Source: an uncultured Thermoguttaceae bacterium (lineage in GTDB: Bacteria; Planctomycetota; Planctomycetia; Pirellulales; Thermoguttaceae). From it: a stretch of 64,000 nucleotides of DNA. Each line of letters begins with the position of its first letter. Position 1 is the first letter of the stretch. The notes under the pieces were generated by a model. That model ran no database searches, was not told where the DNA came from, and saw only the letters and a program-made list of their open reading frames with translations. The stretch is from positions 32,649-96,648 of the forward strand of contig CALIRO010000047.1 in assembly GCA_938042245.1 (NCBI GenBank), in the 5' to 3' direction. Shown piece by piece: positions 20,226-32,601 of the stretch. Both the position numbers and the translations under genes were made by a program.

Positions 20226-21165
20226 AGCCTGATCCTATCGGTTCGTTCAAGCTCTCGGAATTCTTAGCCAGGTATTCGCTTATCTTCCTTTCCGTAGGCC
20301 TCGGCGATGTCGGCTTAGTCGGTAACTGAGGAAGGCGGCCAAGGCGGCATCCAACGCCTGGCTGGTCCGGAGCAACACATAATCGATGGCCAACCGGGAG
20401 CAGCCACGACGCACTTCCTCCAGATACGCTCCCAAAGCGGCCAAATATCCTTCCCGCAATGCCCGAGGATTGCAGTTCAGGTGGATGGCCTCCTCAAGGC
20501 CTTCAAAGCGGGTGGGACCGCTGAAGGGGAAATCCAATTCATCGTCGTCCAATATGTGAAACACCAAAATGTCGTGCCCTCGAGCTTTTAACAGCTTCAG
20601 CCCTCGGAAAAGCCCTTCTCGGGGCGCCAAAAGGTCTGAAACCAGCACCATGATTCCCCGCCGGGGGTAGCTTTCCGCTGCGGTGGTAAGCACCCCGGAC
20701 AGATCGGTTTTATTGCTCGGTTCGGCAATGTGAAATGCCTGGAGGATGCTATCCAGGTGATTGCGTTTAGTCCGCTGCGGGACGACGACCCGGACCGATT
20801 CGTCAAACGTTACACAGCCAACGGCGTCCTGTTGGCGAAGAGCCAAGTATGCCAAACTGGCAGCCACGGTGCAGGCATATTCATATTTATTCATGGCTCC
20901 CCGGCCATAGCGCATGCTGTTCGAGACGTCCACCAACAGCGTGCAGCGCAGGTTGGTGTCTTCTTCGTATTGTTTGACGTAGAAGCGGTCTTGCTTGGCC
21001 CAGACTTTCCAGTCCACATCGCGCAGGTCGTCGCCCCAGGCGTACTGGCGGTGTTGGACGAATTCGGGCGAGCGGCCGTAGTAGGGGCTACGGTGCATTC
21101 CGGCCAGGAAACCTTCCACAATATGCCGGGCACGCAGTTCCAAGCGCGAAATCCGCTTGATCGCC

Positions 21166-22227
<1,062 letters not shown>

Positions 22228-22310
22228 CTCGTAGAGAAAAGGACTTTACTTGCTCGGCAACTCCTCCGCGGGATTTGCCTGGGGAACCTATCGAGGACTG
22301 CTTCCACCGA

Positions 22311-23411
22311 TTATCGTTGATAAATGGGCAAAGCGGCTCGTTCCAGTTGCAGGATGGTCAAGTTGATGGCCGTCGTATAGACCGGCCCGATGTAACCTTG
22401 GGTCCAGGCGCCGTCGGGGCCGGCTTCGCGAACAATCCGCTCGAAAATCTTATTGCGATATTCCTCCCATTTTTTGCCGCCTTCCCGATACATCACCTGA
22501 GCATAGTAATAGTGCGCATAATGCCAGTGGCCGAAACTCTCGTGTTGGATGTTCGAAAGGTTCTTTTCGCAGTAGTTGAGCAGCCTGGGCACATAGTCGC
22601 TGTCGTACTCGCCGGCGTTAAACAGGCAGGCGATGGCTGCGGCGGTAATGGCAGGGCGTCCGCCGCCACCTTGGGAATTGTACTGCACCCCGCCATCGGG
22701 CAACGTGCACCGTTTGATATAGTTGACGGCGTTATCAATCATTTCTTTAGGTACGGGGATGCCGGCGTTTCGACAACCCCGCAGGGCCTGCACTTGGGTA
22801 ATGGTCGTGGATCCTTCGTCGAATCCTTGGCCGTCTTTGGCGCTGACGTAGCCCCAACCGCCCGCTCGCGTTTGCGCTTGGCCAGAAAAGATCACCGCCT
22901 TGGTCAGCACCCGCACCAATTCTTCCCGACGCTGCTGGTCTTCTTCTTCGCCCAAGACTTGGGAGAGGAACAAGGTGGCAAAGCCATGGCCGTATGTATA
23001 TCGGTCGTCCCGGTGCGGATCGCCGATTAGTCCGTTGGGCCGGGCTTTGGTCAGCAGATAATCGACCGCCCGCCGGATATTGGGGGCGTATTTCCCTTGG
23101 GTCGTGGTCGAACCTTCGCACAACAGGGCCAGGCCGGCCAAGCCGGTCATCGCCGTCGGATATTGGCCGTTATTGGCCGTCCAGAACCCGGCCCGGGATT
23201 GGTTCTTGGCCAACCAGTCTAGGCCCCGCTGCACCACCTGCTGCACCTTGGGGTCTTTTAGGTCCAGGCCGTAGGCTGCCGGGCTGGTGAACACAAACAT
23301 CATCATCCCCCCGAGGGCTAATTCGGCGCCCCGCAGGCGGCATCGCCGCCCTCCACATCCTATCCCCAACCGATTCTCTCTCTTGCCTGCCTGTCCAACC
23401 GGTTCGCTCAT
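22311..23411 (-). CDS. Prenyltransferase/squalene-oxidase-repeat protein
   Basis: GLDWLAKNQSRAGFWTANN, AMTGLAGLALL, GRPAITAAAIACLFNAGEY repeat motifs; start chosen at ATG 23411 behind GGAGG. Confidence 0.82.
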   Translation of the reverse strand: MSEPVGQAGKRENRLGIGCGGRRCRLRGAELALGGMMMFVFTSPAAYGLDLKDPKVQQVVQRGLDWLAKNQSRAGFWTANNGQYPTAMTGLAGLALLCEGSTTTQGKYAPNIRRAVDYLLTKARPNGLIGDPHRDDRYTYGHGFATLFLSQVLGEEEDQQRREELVRVLTKAVIFSGQAQTRAGGWGYVSAKDGQGFDEGSTTITQVQALRGCRNAGIPVPKEMIDNAVNYIKRCTLPDGGVQYNSQGGGGRPAITAAAIACLFNAGEYDSDYVPRLLNYCEKNLSNIQHESFGHWHYAHYYYAQVMYREGGKKWEEYRNKIFERIVREAGPDGAWTQGYIGPVYTTAINLTILQLERAALPIYQR

Positions 23412-23476
23412 CAGTCTATACCTCCTTGGAATTCGATAAAGGCTGTGGAAATGCAGCATGCTGGGGGTTCACCATC

Positions 23477-23578
23477 TCATTCATCCTTTAAGGATTCTCT
23501 CTGAAAGTGCTTGAATTGGCTGGCCGCGGTGCGAAGATCCACCTCAGCATGTCATTCATTCTTTAAGGATGCTCTCTG
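23477..23578. repeat. Direct repeat pair F (27 bp units, 75-bp period)
   Basis: TCATTCATYCTTTAAGGATKCTCTCTG at 23477 and 23552, two mismatches. Confidence 0.85.
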
Positions 23579-23606
23579 CCCAGGGGAAATATCGATCAAA
23601 CGGCGT

Positions 23607-26600
23607 TTATCGGGTATCCGGCACGGGGACCACAGGAAGGGGCGGGTCAGGGACTGGCTGAGGCACTACCGGTATCCCCCATTCCTCCCCTTCTTCGTCG
23701 GAACTATCTTCCGGCAGCAACACCTTTCGGATGCTTCGCCACAGGCCTTCCCGCAGCGTAGGTGGTTTTTTGGCTAAGGGTTTCGCCTTGGTTCCCGGTA
23801 GATCGGCCGAGGTAGCTTCCTCGGCCGGCCAAGGCTGGTCGGTAAACGTCAAGGTGAGTTTATCTCGTTGCAACAGAATATCCACAGTGTGTTTTTCCGG
23901 ATCGCCGGTAATCTGGAACAAACTGGTAGTATAGGGAAACTTTTCTTCCAATACTTTTCGACCGGTTTGTTTGTCGATCACCAATAGATGAATATGGAAA
24001 GTACCGCCCTGATCGCGCCGCTCGAACAGTTGGGTGGCAAAGATAAGGACCGGCAACCCAGCCGGCTGGCTGAAAAGCACATTCTGCTGGCGAAGCTCCA
24101 CCGGCTCCGGCCAGAGGCGTTTGCCTTCCAGGCTGTAGGCATAAACCCGGCCAAAAGGTACATGGCCAGAGTGCATTCCTGGCATCGGCTGCTGCGGCAT
24201 CTGTTGGAATCCCGGCGGAATACCGAACGGAATGACAAAATACTGCTCGCCCAATCTCATCAAGTGCAATCCTTGCACGCTCTCAGCGAATTCCCGGAGG
24301 TTCAATGTATCTTTGACCAGCACCTGTCCGTCGGGAATTCGGACTAGGGTAAACTGGCCGTTCGGCTCCAGCAGACCAACCGCCTCTTTTTCGAGCAGGG
24401 CAGCCCGGGCCATGGGATCAAAACGGATCGGCCCCCACCGGTCTTTCTGTTCCCCTAGATCATAAAGTCGAAGCACCTGCTTATCCCCCTCGGCGTACCA
24501 CAACAAAAGCCGTGAACCCATGGCCGTCAGGCAATATTGTCGAAGCATGTTGCCTGGCATTCCCGCCTGGGGAACATCCGCCGCTTGTGGGAACGGCATC
24601 ATACCAGGAGGAAAGACTTGACCGGGCCCCGTCGTACCGGGACCCGTTGCCAGAGAGTTTAAGTTCGGTAACGGAAATTTACCTACCAGTTTGCCGTCTC
24701 GGGATTGGAGTACGAGCAGTTCCGGTTTATCCGGCGGCAGGACAAAGAGTCGATTCTGGTCGCCAAAGATGGCGGAGCCTACCGGCAAGTCGCTCCGTTG
24801 CCAGAGCGGTTTGCCGGTCAAGGGATCGACCGCCGTTACATACTGCCGTTGCTGGAAGCAGACCATGCGATCCGAAACCAAACCGATCACAGCACTACCT
24901 GGCTGACCGGACATCTGCCGCCACGGCATGCCGGGAAATGCCGCCAAGACGATTCCTTGTTCATTCCCGGCGAGCCAACCCGACTCCATCAGGTCGATCG
25001 ACCAGAGCAACCGAGGCCCCTCTCCGCCGGAAATCCCGAGCAGATCATAGGCAACTAGATGCACCCCGGTGGAAAGCACCATCAAGTGCCCTTGCAAATA
25101 CACTCGCCACCACCCCCGGTTAAACCCAAAGAACCGATTCGGATGATTGGTTACCGTCAAAGGGAAGGGTTTCCAGAGTTCCCGACCAAAACGGTCGAAG
25201 CCCCAAAGCATACGCCGGTTTTGATCAAAGGCGATTTGGATGTTTTGGTAGATGGGGTCGGAGATGTGTTCAGTGGAAAGGAAGAACCGGCCATGATAGG
25301 GAAATTGCACCGCCGGGCTGCCGGCGGCGAGGGGCGAGCGTTGGATCTGGACCTGGCCTTGGGGCCAGCGGACTGGCTGTAACCAGCGGCGAATCGGATC
25401 GTCCGGCGGCAGGGCTTCCACCATATCTCGGCCGGTTTTGCCGTCCAGACAAACCTCCTCCGGCCACCGATGGGCCAACTGCTGGTAATAGAAGGCAGCT
25501 TCGGCTGGTCGGCCTGCGCGGCGTAACAGTTCCGCCAACTGGGCAACCGCGGTGCGGTGCTTGGCCGGTTCGGCGGATTGGGCCTGCTGACGAAGCAGCA
25601 TTTCGGCTTCCAGCCAGCGCCCGCCGGAAAGCAATCGGCTTACCAATTCCTGCTGGGCTTGCTCAGCCAACGGATGCTTGTCATATAAGTTCAAAAAGGT
25701 TCTCAGATGGGCAATCGGGTCCGTCCCCTGAAGGGCCTTTTTCAATTGTTCTTGGATTTGCCGGTCCATTTGCTGCCGCAACTCTGCCGGTGCCTTCTCC
25801 TGCAACCGTTTCAGATGATCCTCCAGCCAGCACTCCCTACGGACGGTGTAGGATTTGCTGATCGGTTCCAATCGGCTAAGCTGTTCTCTCTGCTGTGCCA
25901 GCCGCTCCGCCGTCTGCCAAGCGGTGCTGTACTCTGCTGCCTGCAACAGTCCCTCGGCAAGCAGCCGCTCATAGCGAGTTCGATCTTCCGAAGAGTCCAA
26001 CAGTTTTTCTAGTTCGGCTAGATGCGGGCGATAGGCCACAAAGTCCTCTTGGAGGCCTTCGAAAAGGGTTTCTCGAAAGAATTGCTGGGTTCGAGGATCG
26101 GGCCGCTGGGCCAAACTTCGCTGAAACGCTTGGATTGCTTCGGCTCGTTGGCCTTCGTCCAATAGGATTTCGCCCTGGATGGCCAAGGCTTCCGGATCAT
26201 TCGGATTCTGGGCCAACTGGGCTTGGAGCTTCGCTCGGAGCGGGTCCACTTGTTCATACAGTTCCACGCCGCCCGGCCCTTGACTAATCACTTTGTCCCG
26301 CAGACTAATGAGATTCCCAGGCACAGCGCCGCTGCGGGAGCGGCTCCGATGGACAATTTCTCCTTTGCTAAGATCCAGCGTAACCACCTCCCCTGTGCTC
26401 AGCGGCAGATAATACTTATCGCCGCTGAGAAACCCTAGGCCGCTGGGCACTGCGCCATCCGGCAGATCAATCCACCACCGACCAGACACTTCTGAACCCC
26501 CAGCCGGTACAGCTCCAACCGGGCTGCTCGCAATCAGATTGTCCGTGGACCGAGCCATCGCAGACGGATCGCCGCTTCGTAAACCCGCCGTCTGGCCGGG

Positions 26601-28913
26601 GGAAGCCACCGCAGGGGCGCCTGAAGCAGGCCAAGCCGGCTGCCCGTCGGCCAATCGGAAGGCCCCCACCCGACGTCGCCCCACCCAAACCACCTTCCCT
26701 TCATGCACACAAGCCACATACAAACCATCCGGACACTGTTGTTTCCAGAGTTCTTTGCCGTCGGCCAGATTCAGGCAATAAATCTCCCGACTTTCCGGGG
26801 TAGTAAATATTACCCGACCATCGGCCAAGATACAGGAGCTTTCCATCCAGCCCTCCGCAGGCGCCATCGGCAGCGAACCGCCGCCAAAAACCATCATTCG
26901 CTGGATCATCAGCATCCGCCGCTGGTTCACTTCCATCTGGGGCAGGTAGGCATAGGCCCACAGAAAGGTTCGACTTGCCAGGTCCAAGGCCACCAACGCA
27001 CCCCGGCCCGTCGGACACACCAGTATCCCCTCGGCATACGATGGCGAAAGCCCCAGGAATCGGCCGGTAAAGGGTTGGCCCTCCCCATCAAACATCGGCC
27101 CCCCTTCCTGCCCCACCACACCTAACTGCTGGGACCAGATCAACCGACCCGTCTGCCTCTCCAAAACCCAAAGCCGAATGTCGTTCCGGGTTTCCCCCAA
27201 CACATACAATTGGCCCATCAAGGGCAGCGGCGGCCCTAAAAAAGCGGTTCCGGCCAACGGCTGGGCATATTCCTGGTCTTCTGGCCCGCCCACTTCCCAT
27301 TGGAGCTTGCCGGTCCGAATATCATAGGCTACCAGCCGATTACCTGCCGAAGCCGCTCGACCTTCTTTCATCCGTTGCCCGATGATCACGATCGGCAGCA
27401 TCCCAGGCGCTCTGGGACCTTCCCCAGCCGAATCTTCTTCAATGCAAAACACGAACTGGCCGTCGCTGCTCAGCCGGCTGTACGTGGCATCCACCCAAAC
27501 CCGCTGCGCCATGCGCGCCTGCAACGCCGTGGCCTGACCCAGGTTAATCTGTTGGTCTTGCCCGGCCAAGATCGTATCCACCGGTGTTGCCACGGGCGAT
27601 TCCCACTGCCGTTTTCCAGTCTGCAGATCCACCGCCACTAAGTTTTCCAACGTGCGAATCAGCACCGTATTGCCCACCACCAAGGGGATCCCCTGGGCCA
27701 AGCAGGCGATGCCTTGGTCCTGCAAGTCCTGCTGGAACCGTTGAAGCCACTGTTCCAGCATGGGGTGATCGGCTACCGGCACTCGCCAACGCAGATTCAG
27801 CAAAGGCCGACTTCCCGAACTGGCTGCATTTCGAGCCGGGTTGTTTCGGACCATCAGATAGTCCGTATCGTCTCGGCTCGGAGCAGCCACGGATGGACTG
27901 CCTGCCCATTGGGCCAGCCAAGCCAAGGCGTCCGTTTGCCGACCAAACCATGGGACTTCCCGCCCTCCAATGGGCAGGGGTTTGCCCCTCTGCACCGCTT
28001 TCAAGGAGTGGAGGACTGTCTGGGCCTGTTCGGGCATTTTCGCCCAATACCAAGCCGTGGCCAATGCCAACGATAGGGTCGGTTCTAAGCGTTCTGGATG
28101 AGCACAGCTTTGCCGAAGCCGATCCAAAACCAACGCCGCCGCCAAGACCCGACCGCTCCGTAAATGATGCAGTCCTAATAGCAAAGTGGCTTCATAGCCA
28201 GCCTGGGTGTGGTAAAAAGTACGAGAGATTTCGCTGAGTTTTTCCGGATCCCCTTCGGCTACCGCTTGCCGAAGCAATTGCCGAGCCTGCGGACCATACC
28301 GAATTTCATACATCTGCCGGGCCTGTTCCGGCATTTGGCCCAAAAGACGCTGAGCTTCGCTTTTAAGACTCCAGCGGGTTTGGCCGCTGCGATCCGGCTG
28401 GAAGAAATAGTCTTCCGGATTGGTCAAGATGGACTGCAAAAAGCCGACCGCTTCACTTACCCGGCCCTGCTCCAATAGTCGTTGAGCGGCGAAGAGATTT
28501 TTCATTACCTCCCGGGGCGGAGGCACAAACACATCCAGCCCCTTTTCCGAATCCTGGTTTTCCTTGTTCTCTAACTGTGGGTCGTCCTTAGTTTTGTCTT
28601 CTGCCTTTTGGTGAGCCAGCACAGGAATCGGCACAGCCGCTCCAGCCCGTTGTCCTACTGCCGCCGACGCTACCGCCGCCCAGCAGCCCACCCTGGGCCC
28701 CGAGGCTCCCCTGCTCTCCGGAAGACCACCAAGGCCCAGCATTGCAAAAAAAAGGCCCATCCGCGCCAATCCTACTGCTATCCACCGCTCCATCTGGTTA
28801 TCCTCTTTTTGGACGTCCCGCGGTCCTATCAAATCATACTTTTCAAAAACCGGCCCCACCCTGGACACCACTTTGGAGTCCCCGGAAAACTCCCCCTGGG
28901 ACCCACTCCCCAA
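23607..28913 (-). CDS. Giant PQQ-like beta-propeller plus TPR-like repeat protein
   Basis: Repeated beta-propeller signatures (LVAYDIRTGKLQWEVGG, LVALDLASRTFLWAYAY, YCLNLADGKELWKQQ, TAVDPLTGKPLWQRSD) and TPR-like ALAIQGEILLDEGQRAEAIQAFQRSLAQRP. Confidence 0.85.
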   Translation of the reverse strand: MGSGSQGEFSGDSKVVSRVGPVFEKYDLIGPRDVQKEDNQMERWIAVGLARMGLFFAMLGLGGLPESRGASGPRVGCWAAVASAAVGQRAGAAVPIPVLAHQKAEDKTKDDPQLENKENQDSEKGLDVFVPPPREVMKNLFAAQRLLEQGRVSEAVGFLQSILTNPEDYFFQPDRSGQTRWSLKSEAQRLLGQMPEQARQMYEIRYGPQARQLLRQAVAEGDPEKLSEISRTFYHTQAGYEATLLLGLHHLRSGRVLAAALVLDRLRQSCAHPERLEPTLSLALATAWYWAKMPEQAQTVLHSLKAVQRGKPLPIGGREVPWFGRQTDALAWLAQWAGSPSVAAPSRDDTDYLMVRNNPARNAASSGSRPLLNLRWRVPVADHPMLEQWLQRFQQDLQDQGIACLAQGIPLVVGNTVLIRTLENLVAVDLQTGKRQWESPVATPVDTILAGQDQQINLGQATALQARMAQRVWVDATYSRLSSDGQFVFCIEEDSAGEGPRAPGMLPIVIIGQRMKEGRAASAGNRLVAYDIRTGKLQWEVGGPEDQEYAQPLAGTAFLGPPLPLMGQLYVLGETRNDIRLWVLERQTGRLIWSQQLGVVGQEGGPMFDGEGQPFTGRFLGLSPSYAEGILVCPTGRGALVALDLASRTFLWAYAYLPQMEVNQRRMLMIQRMMVFGGGSLPMAPAEGWMESSCILADGRVIFTTPESREIYCLNLADGKELWKQQCPDGLYVACVHEGKVVWVGRRRVGAFRLADGQPAWPASGAPAVASPGQTAGLRSGDPSAMARSTDNLIASSPVGAVPAGGSEVSGRWWIDLPDGAVPSGLGFLSGDKYYLPLSTGEVVTLDLSKGEIVHRSRSRSGAVPGNLISLRDKVISQGPGGVELYEQVDPLRAKLQAQLAQNPNDPEALAIQGEILLDEGQRAEAIQAFQRSLAQRPDPRTQQFFRETLFEGLQEDFVAYRPHLAELEKLLDSSEDRTRYERLLAEGLLQAAEYSTAWQTAERLAQQREQLSRLEPISKSYTVRRECWLEDHLKRLQEKAPAELRQQMDRQIQEQLKKALQGTDPIAHLRTFLNLYDKHPLAEQAQQELVSRLLSGGRWLEAEMLLRQQAQSAEPAKHRTAVAQLAELLRRAGRPAEAAFYYQQLAHRWPEEVCLDGKTGRDMVEALPPDDPIRRWLQPVRWPQGQVQIQRSPLAAGSPAVQFPYHGRFFLSTEHISDPIYQNIQIAFDQNRRMLWGFDRFGRELWKPFPLTVTNHPNRFFGFNRGWWRVYLQGHLMVLSTGVHLVAYDLLGISGGEGPRLLWSIDLMESGWLAGNEQGIVLAAFPGMPWRQMSGQPGSAVIGLVSDRMVCFQQRQYVTAVDPLTGKPLWQRSDLPVGSAIFGDQNRLFVLPPDKPELLVLQSRDGKLVGKFPLPNLNSLATGPGTTGPGQVFPPGMMPFPQAADVPQAGMPGNMLRQYCLTAMGSRLLLWYAEGDKQVLRLYDLGEQKDRWGPIRFDPMARAALLEKEAVGLLEPNGQFTLVRIPDGQVLVKDTLNLREFAESVQGLHLMRLGEQYFVIPFGIPPGFQQMPQQPMPGMHSGHVPFGRVYAYSLEGKRLWPEPVELRQQNVLFSQPAGLPVLIFATQLFERRDQGGTFHIHLLVIDKQTGRKVLEEKFPYTTSLFQITGDPEKHTVDILLQRDKLTLTFTDQPWPAEEATSADLPGTKAKPLAKKPPTLREGLWRSIRKVLLPEDSSDEEGEEWGIPVVPQPVPDPPLPVVPVPDTR

Positions 28914-29791
28914 CCGAAAAAGAAGTTAACTTAGTTGCAGTTGGAAGTGGGGACTCCCTCAAAAGTTCCCCATTGATTCTCTATATTCTCTGTAAACATT
29001 TCAGCCAAATGGCGCAAACTTGCTCATTCCTCCGAAAGCAGCAATCCAGTGCGACTGGCTTTCCCGGAGGAAAGCCACAACCCTAGCAGAGGGACCCCGG
29101 CAGCCTGAACTGCGCCTTACCCAGTCCCAACAAAATCAGGATTTCCTCGCATAAAGCAGCCATCTTTTTCAGTTGGCTGACTTGTTGCCTTTTTAATATT
29201 AAACCCCACAAAACGGGGCAAAGGTCGAGGTTAACAGAGAGTTTGCGGCTTATGCCGAAAAGGCTTAACGGTTCAATATTGCCGGCAGGGAGAAGAGAAA
29301 TCATCTTAATCCCGGTGATTCCCCTTTTGGAGGGACTGGTGTTCCCTCTAAGCAGTTGAGGTCAATCCCCTCAAATGGAGTATATATGGAAAATATCACG
29401 TTCTTCCCACCCCCATAATGGCTTAGTATAAATCCACCATAAAAAGGTAGAAAACCAAAAAATCTCTCTGCCAGGGATTGTTTTTTCCGGAAAAGATTTT
29501 CTAATCAAACCTTGAAATCGGAAAATCGGCACCAATTGGGGGGGTTGGAGGCGTCATGGGGTTAGCCCATTGCAGCGTCGAGTCTGCTACTCCCTGAACT
29601 CTGGTCTGAATCCACCGACGCCCAACCCGTTCCACATCACAATTAGTCCCTATTAGAATCGTTTTTTTACCCCACCGTCGGACTCAGAGCGTCTGTGCCC
29701 CAACCCGGGATGAAAAACACCCATGGATCGATCTCTTCCGAACTTCCGGAAGAGGACCGTCTTCCCTTGTGTAAGATAGGAGGGTATTGCT

Positions 29792-30148
29792 ATGTGTGCA
29801 CAAAGTGGGCCGAAGCCGCTGAGCAAAACCGAATTGATCCGCCGATTGGCCGAAACGACCGGGATAGATAGAAAGGTGGTCGGCCAACTCATGAAGGCTC
29901 TGGAAGAGGAGATGCAAAGAGCTTTAGGACCAGAAGGGCCTGGGGTATTTGCTTTGCCTGGATTAGTGAAGATAGAGCGGAAGCTAATTCCGGCTCGGCC
30001 CGCCAAAACGGGGGTACCAAATCCCTTCCGTCCGGGGGAACTCCGAGACATCCCTGCTCGGCCTGCCATGCATAAGGTCCGGGTCCGGGCACTAAAAGCC
30101 CTTAAACAGATGGTCCAACAAACTCCCGCCCCTCCTTCGGAAGGATAG
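29792..30148 (+). CDS. HU-like DNA-binding protein
   Basis: LSKTELIRRLAETTGIDRKVVGQLMKALEEEMQRALGPEGPGVFALPGLVKIERKLIPARPAKTG... N-PFRPGELRDIPARPAMHKVRVRALKALK; AGGAGGG ribosome-binding site. Confidence 0.8.
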   Translation: MCAQSGPKPLSKTELIRRLAETTGIDRKVVGQLMKALEEEMQRALGPEGPGVFALPGLVKIERKLIPARPAKTGVPNPFRPGELRDIPARPAMHKVRVRALKALKQMVQQTPAPPSEG

Positions 30149-30407
30149 AGAAGCATTTACCGCTGGAGGGTGCCAGCAGTCGGATACGATACCAACGTCG
30201 GCTCCCCCTTGGGAAAGATACCGAGGGTACCGGAAGATTCCATCTGGCGGATAGGAGGCTGGAGCTCGGCAGCCCTTGACTTCTCGGAACAAGGCATTCT
30301 CCTTGCCGGGAACTGCCCCTGCACCTTCCGGACTGCCAGTGTGTCATTGTGCTTTCTAGGAACAGGGGATTTTGCTTGCTCCGCTGACCGGGGAAGAGTA
30401 TCCGACC

Positions 30408-31349
30408 GTGAAGATTCCCAAGTTTTGGGCCAAAGCGCACAGCTTCCAAAAATCCCCCGCTGGCAAAGTAGTCTGGTTCTCCTGCAGGCGATGCTCGGAT
30501 TCTAGGCCGATGGCGTGCAAGCCGCCCAGGCGGCGATAGAACGCATTCGGAAAGCCATCTCCGTTGGCCGCCTGCCCGAGCGGTATCCTTACGGGATAAC
30601 TCCTCTTGGCGTACAGATGCTCCAAACCCCCTCCGATCCCCAAGGAAACGTGCTGGCTGTGGTTACTCGGAATCAGTGCGGGTCGGTAGGGCTGAATGCC
30701 AGCCGAGTGATGTTTGTGGACATGGACTTTCCAGAGTCGGGGGCGGAGGCGCCGGCGAGTTTCTTTGCCCGACTCTTTGGTAGGGGGGAAAAGAAATCGT
30801 TGGAGTCCAAATATGAGCAATATGAACAAAAGGCCCGTGCTGCCGGAGAGGAGTTTGTAGCGGCCCGGCCAGGATGGAATGTATATTTATATCGTGCTTT
30901 TGGCGGCCTCCAAGGGGTTGCCACCCACCAACTGTTCGATCCTGCCAGCTCCCAGACGCAAGAAATCCTGGAGGGATTCGGGGGAACCCAGTTTTTGTTC
31001 CGCTCTGCAAGCTCCAGGAATCTTTCGGAGCCGGTTGACGCCCCAACCCTGCTGCTGCGGGCATTACGCCAATACGATTCGCTCTCCCATCGAGAAGCCT
31101 TCTTGGGCGAAGCGGTATCAGCAATGGCTGAGCGAATAGGAACGGCGTCAGCACGGCTATGCCACCTGGGGCTGGCTTGGCCAGATAGGTTCAGGCTTTA
31201 TCCATCCGGAGGCCGAACTACTCGTGCAGTTGCCCGATTTTGTTACCCGCTCTCAGGAGCCGTTGCCCCTGGCCTGTGCTAATTGCCCGACGGGCCTTTG
31301 CCCTTCGGCTAGTACGATCAAGCTCAAGGAAGTTTCTATGGTGCTTTAG
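30408..31349 (+). pseudogene. Decayed hypothetical protein gene: two frameshifts and one in-frame stop
   Basis: Coherent protein across frames: VKIPKFWAKAHSFQKS.. (frame 0) to GVQAAQAAIERIRKAIS...GVATHQLFDPASSQTQEILEGFG (frame 2) to FRSRLTPQPCCCGHYANTIRSPIEKPSWAKRYQQWLSE*ERRQHGYATWGWLGQIGSGFIHPEAELLVQLPDF (frame 0, TAG at 31137). Confidence 0.65.
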
Positions 31350-31389
31350 CGTGCTTTCCGGCGCAGTGGCTCCGAGAGGGCCAACAGGC

Positions 31390-31815
31390 TTAATGGCCTC
31401 CTTCTGGAGCGGCGGCCATGACCAGTTGGCCTTTATGGATCCCTTTGAGCCCTCGTAATTGGGCGGCCAGTTGGCGAAGCGCCTGAGCGGGACCCCGCAG
31501 TAAGATCACCTCCAAACATAAATCCTTCGTCAGATGGGCATGGATGGTAGAAAGCACCCAGTGGTGATACTCATGTTGCAAGGCCAACAGTCGGGCCCGG
31601 AGCTGAGGGCGGTGATGTTCATAAACTAATGTTAATGTGCCGGCCACTTCCCTCCCCTCTTCCGCCCAGGCCCGCTCAGTCAATTTCTCCCGGATCATCT
31701 GCCGAACCGCTTCGCTGCGGGTGGCAAACTGCTCCTGCTGACAAAAACGCTCAAAGCCCTCAAACAATTCCTCTTCCACCGACACCGAAAACCGCACTAT
31801 CTTCGACTCACTCAT
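31390..31815 (-). CDS. nikR: NikR-like nickel-responsive ribbon-helix-helix regulator
   Basis: N-terminal RHH VRFSVSVEEELFEGFERFCQQEQFATRSEAVRQMIREKL; ACT-like domain LQHEYHHWVLSTIHAHLTKDLCLEVILLRG retains His/Cys ligand pattern. Confidence 0.9.
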   Translation of the reverse strand: MSESKIVRFSVSVEEELFEGFERFCQQEQFATRSEAVRQMIREKLTERAWAEEGREVAGTLTLVYEHHRPQLRARLLALQHEYHHWVLSTIHAHLTKDLCLEVILLRGPAQALRQLAAQLRGLKGIHKGQLVMAAAPEGGH

Positions 31816-32601
31816 CCGCTGGCTCCTTTTCCCCTTCGCCTGCTACCCCAAATATCTCCCCGAAAAATCCTTAAAACCTATGCGTTTCCTCTTCGAAAAC
31901 GCTACTCGGAAGAGAAGATCCACCCTCTTGGAAAATCCTACCATTTCCCCCGAATGAAGCCAGCTAGGTCCTTCCCACGCCTGGACTCTCCAGCATGGTA
32001 GCGATGTGGCACCAAGAAGGTATTTTTTGAAGCTTTGGGTGGCTTTGCCTTCCCACCGGAAAAGGCTTTCACAGAGCCTACTAAGCTCGGATTGTGCCGT
32101 TTTGAAGCCCCTCAGAGAAGCCATCTTCTAACTTTCTAACTTATTGGAAACATTGGACTTAGGGAGTTATATGGGCAAAAATAGGATGCTCCTTCCCTAT
32201 CCGAAACAAAAAGTTGGAACCTCTGCAAAATCCTGAACCTGATGTGGCCTTTATGAACATATAATCATACTGTGTCCAAGGGGACGATGGCGTTACCTAC
32301 TATTTGTGGTATGCTAGCATGGCTTGCAACCCTACATATTGGGGCAGTGGGAGTAGGACCAAAAATGGTATAAAAATATATCCTTTGAATTATTCCGAGG
32401 TTCCAGTTATGAAAATTGGTAAAACCTGAGCGGACACGGTGACGAATCCTGTGAGGCGCAGCAGGAGACCCGACCTCTTCTGGCCGGCTACGGAAGAATC
32501 CAGAAGAATTCACTGGCTAGTTCCCTTTGGCGCAAATCCTACGAAACTGGGTATCTCTGGGGTAGAAATCCTCCTGATTTTTTCTGGAGAGAACCGGAAG
32601 C

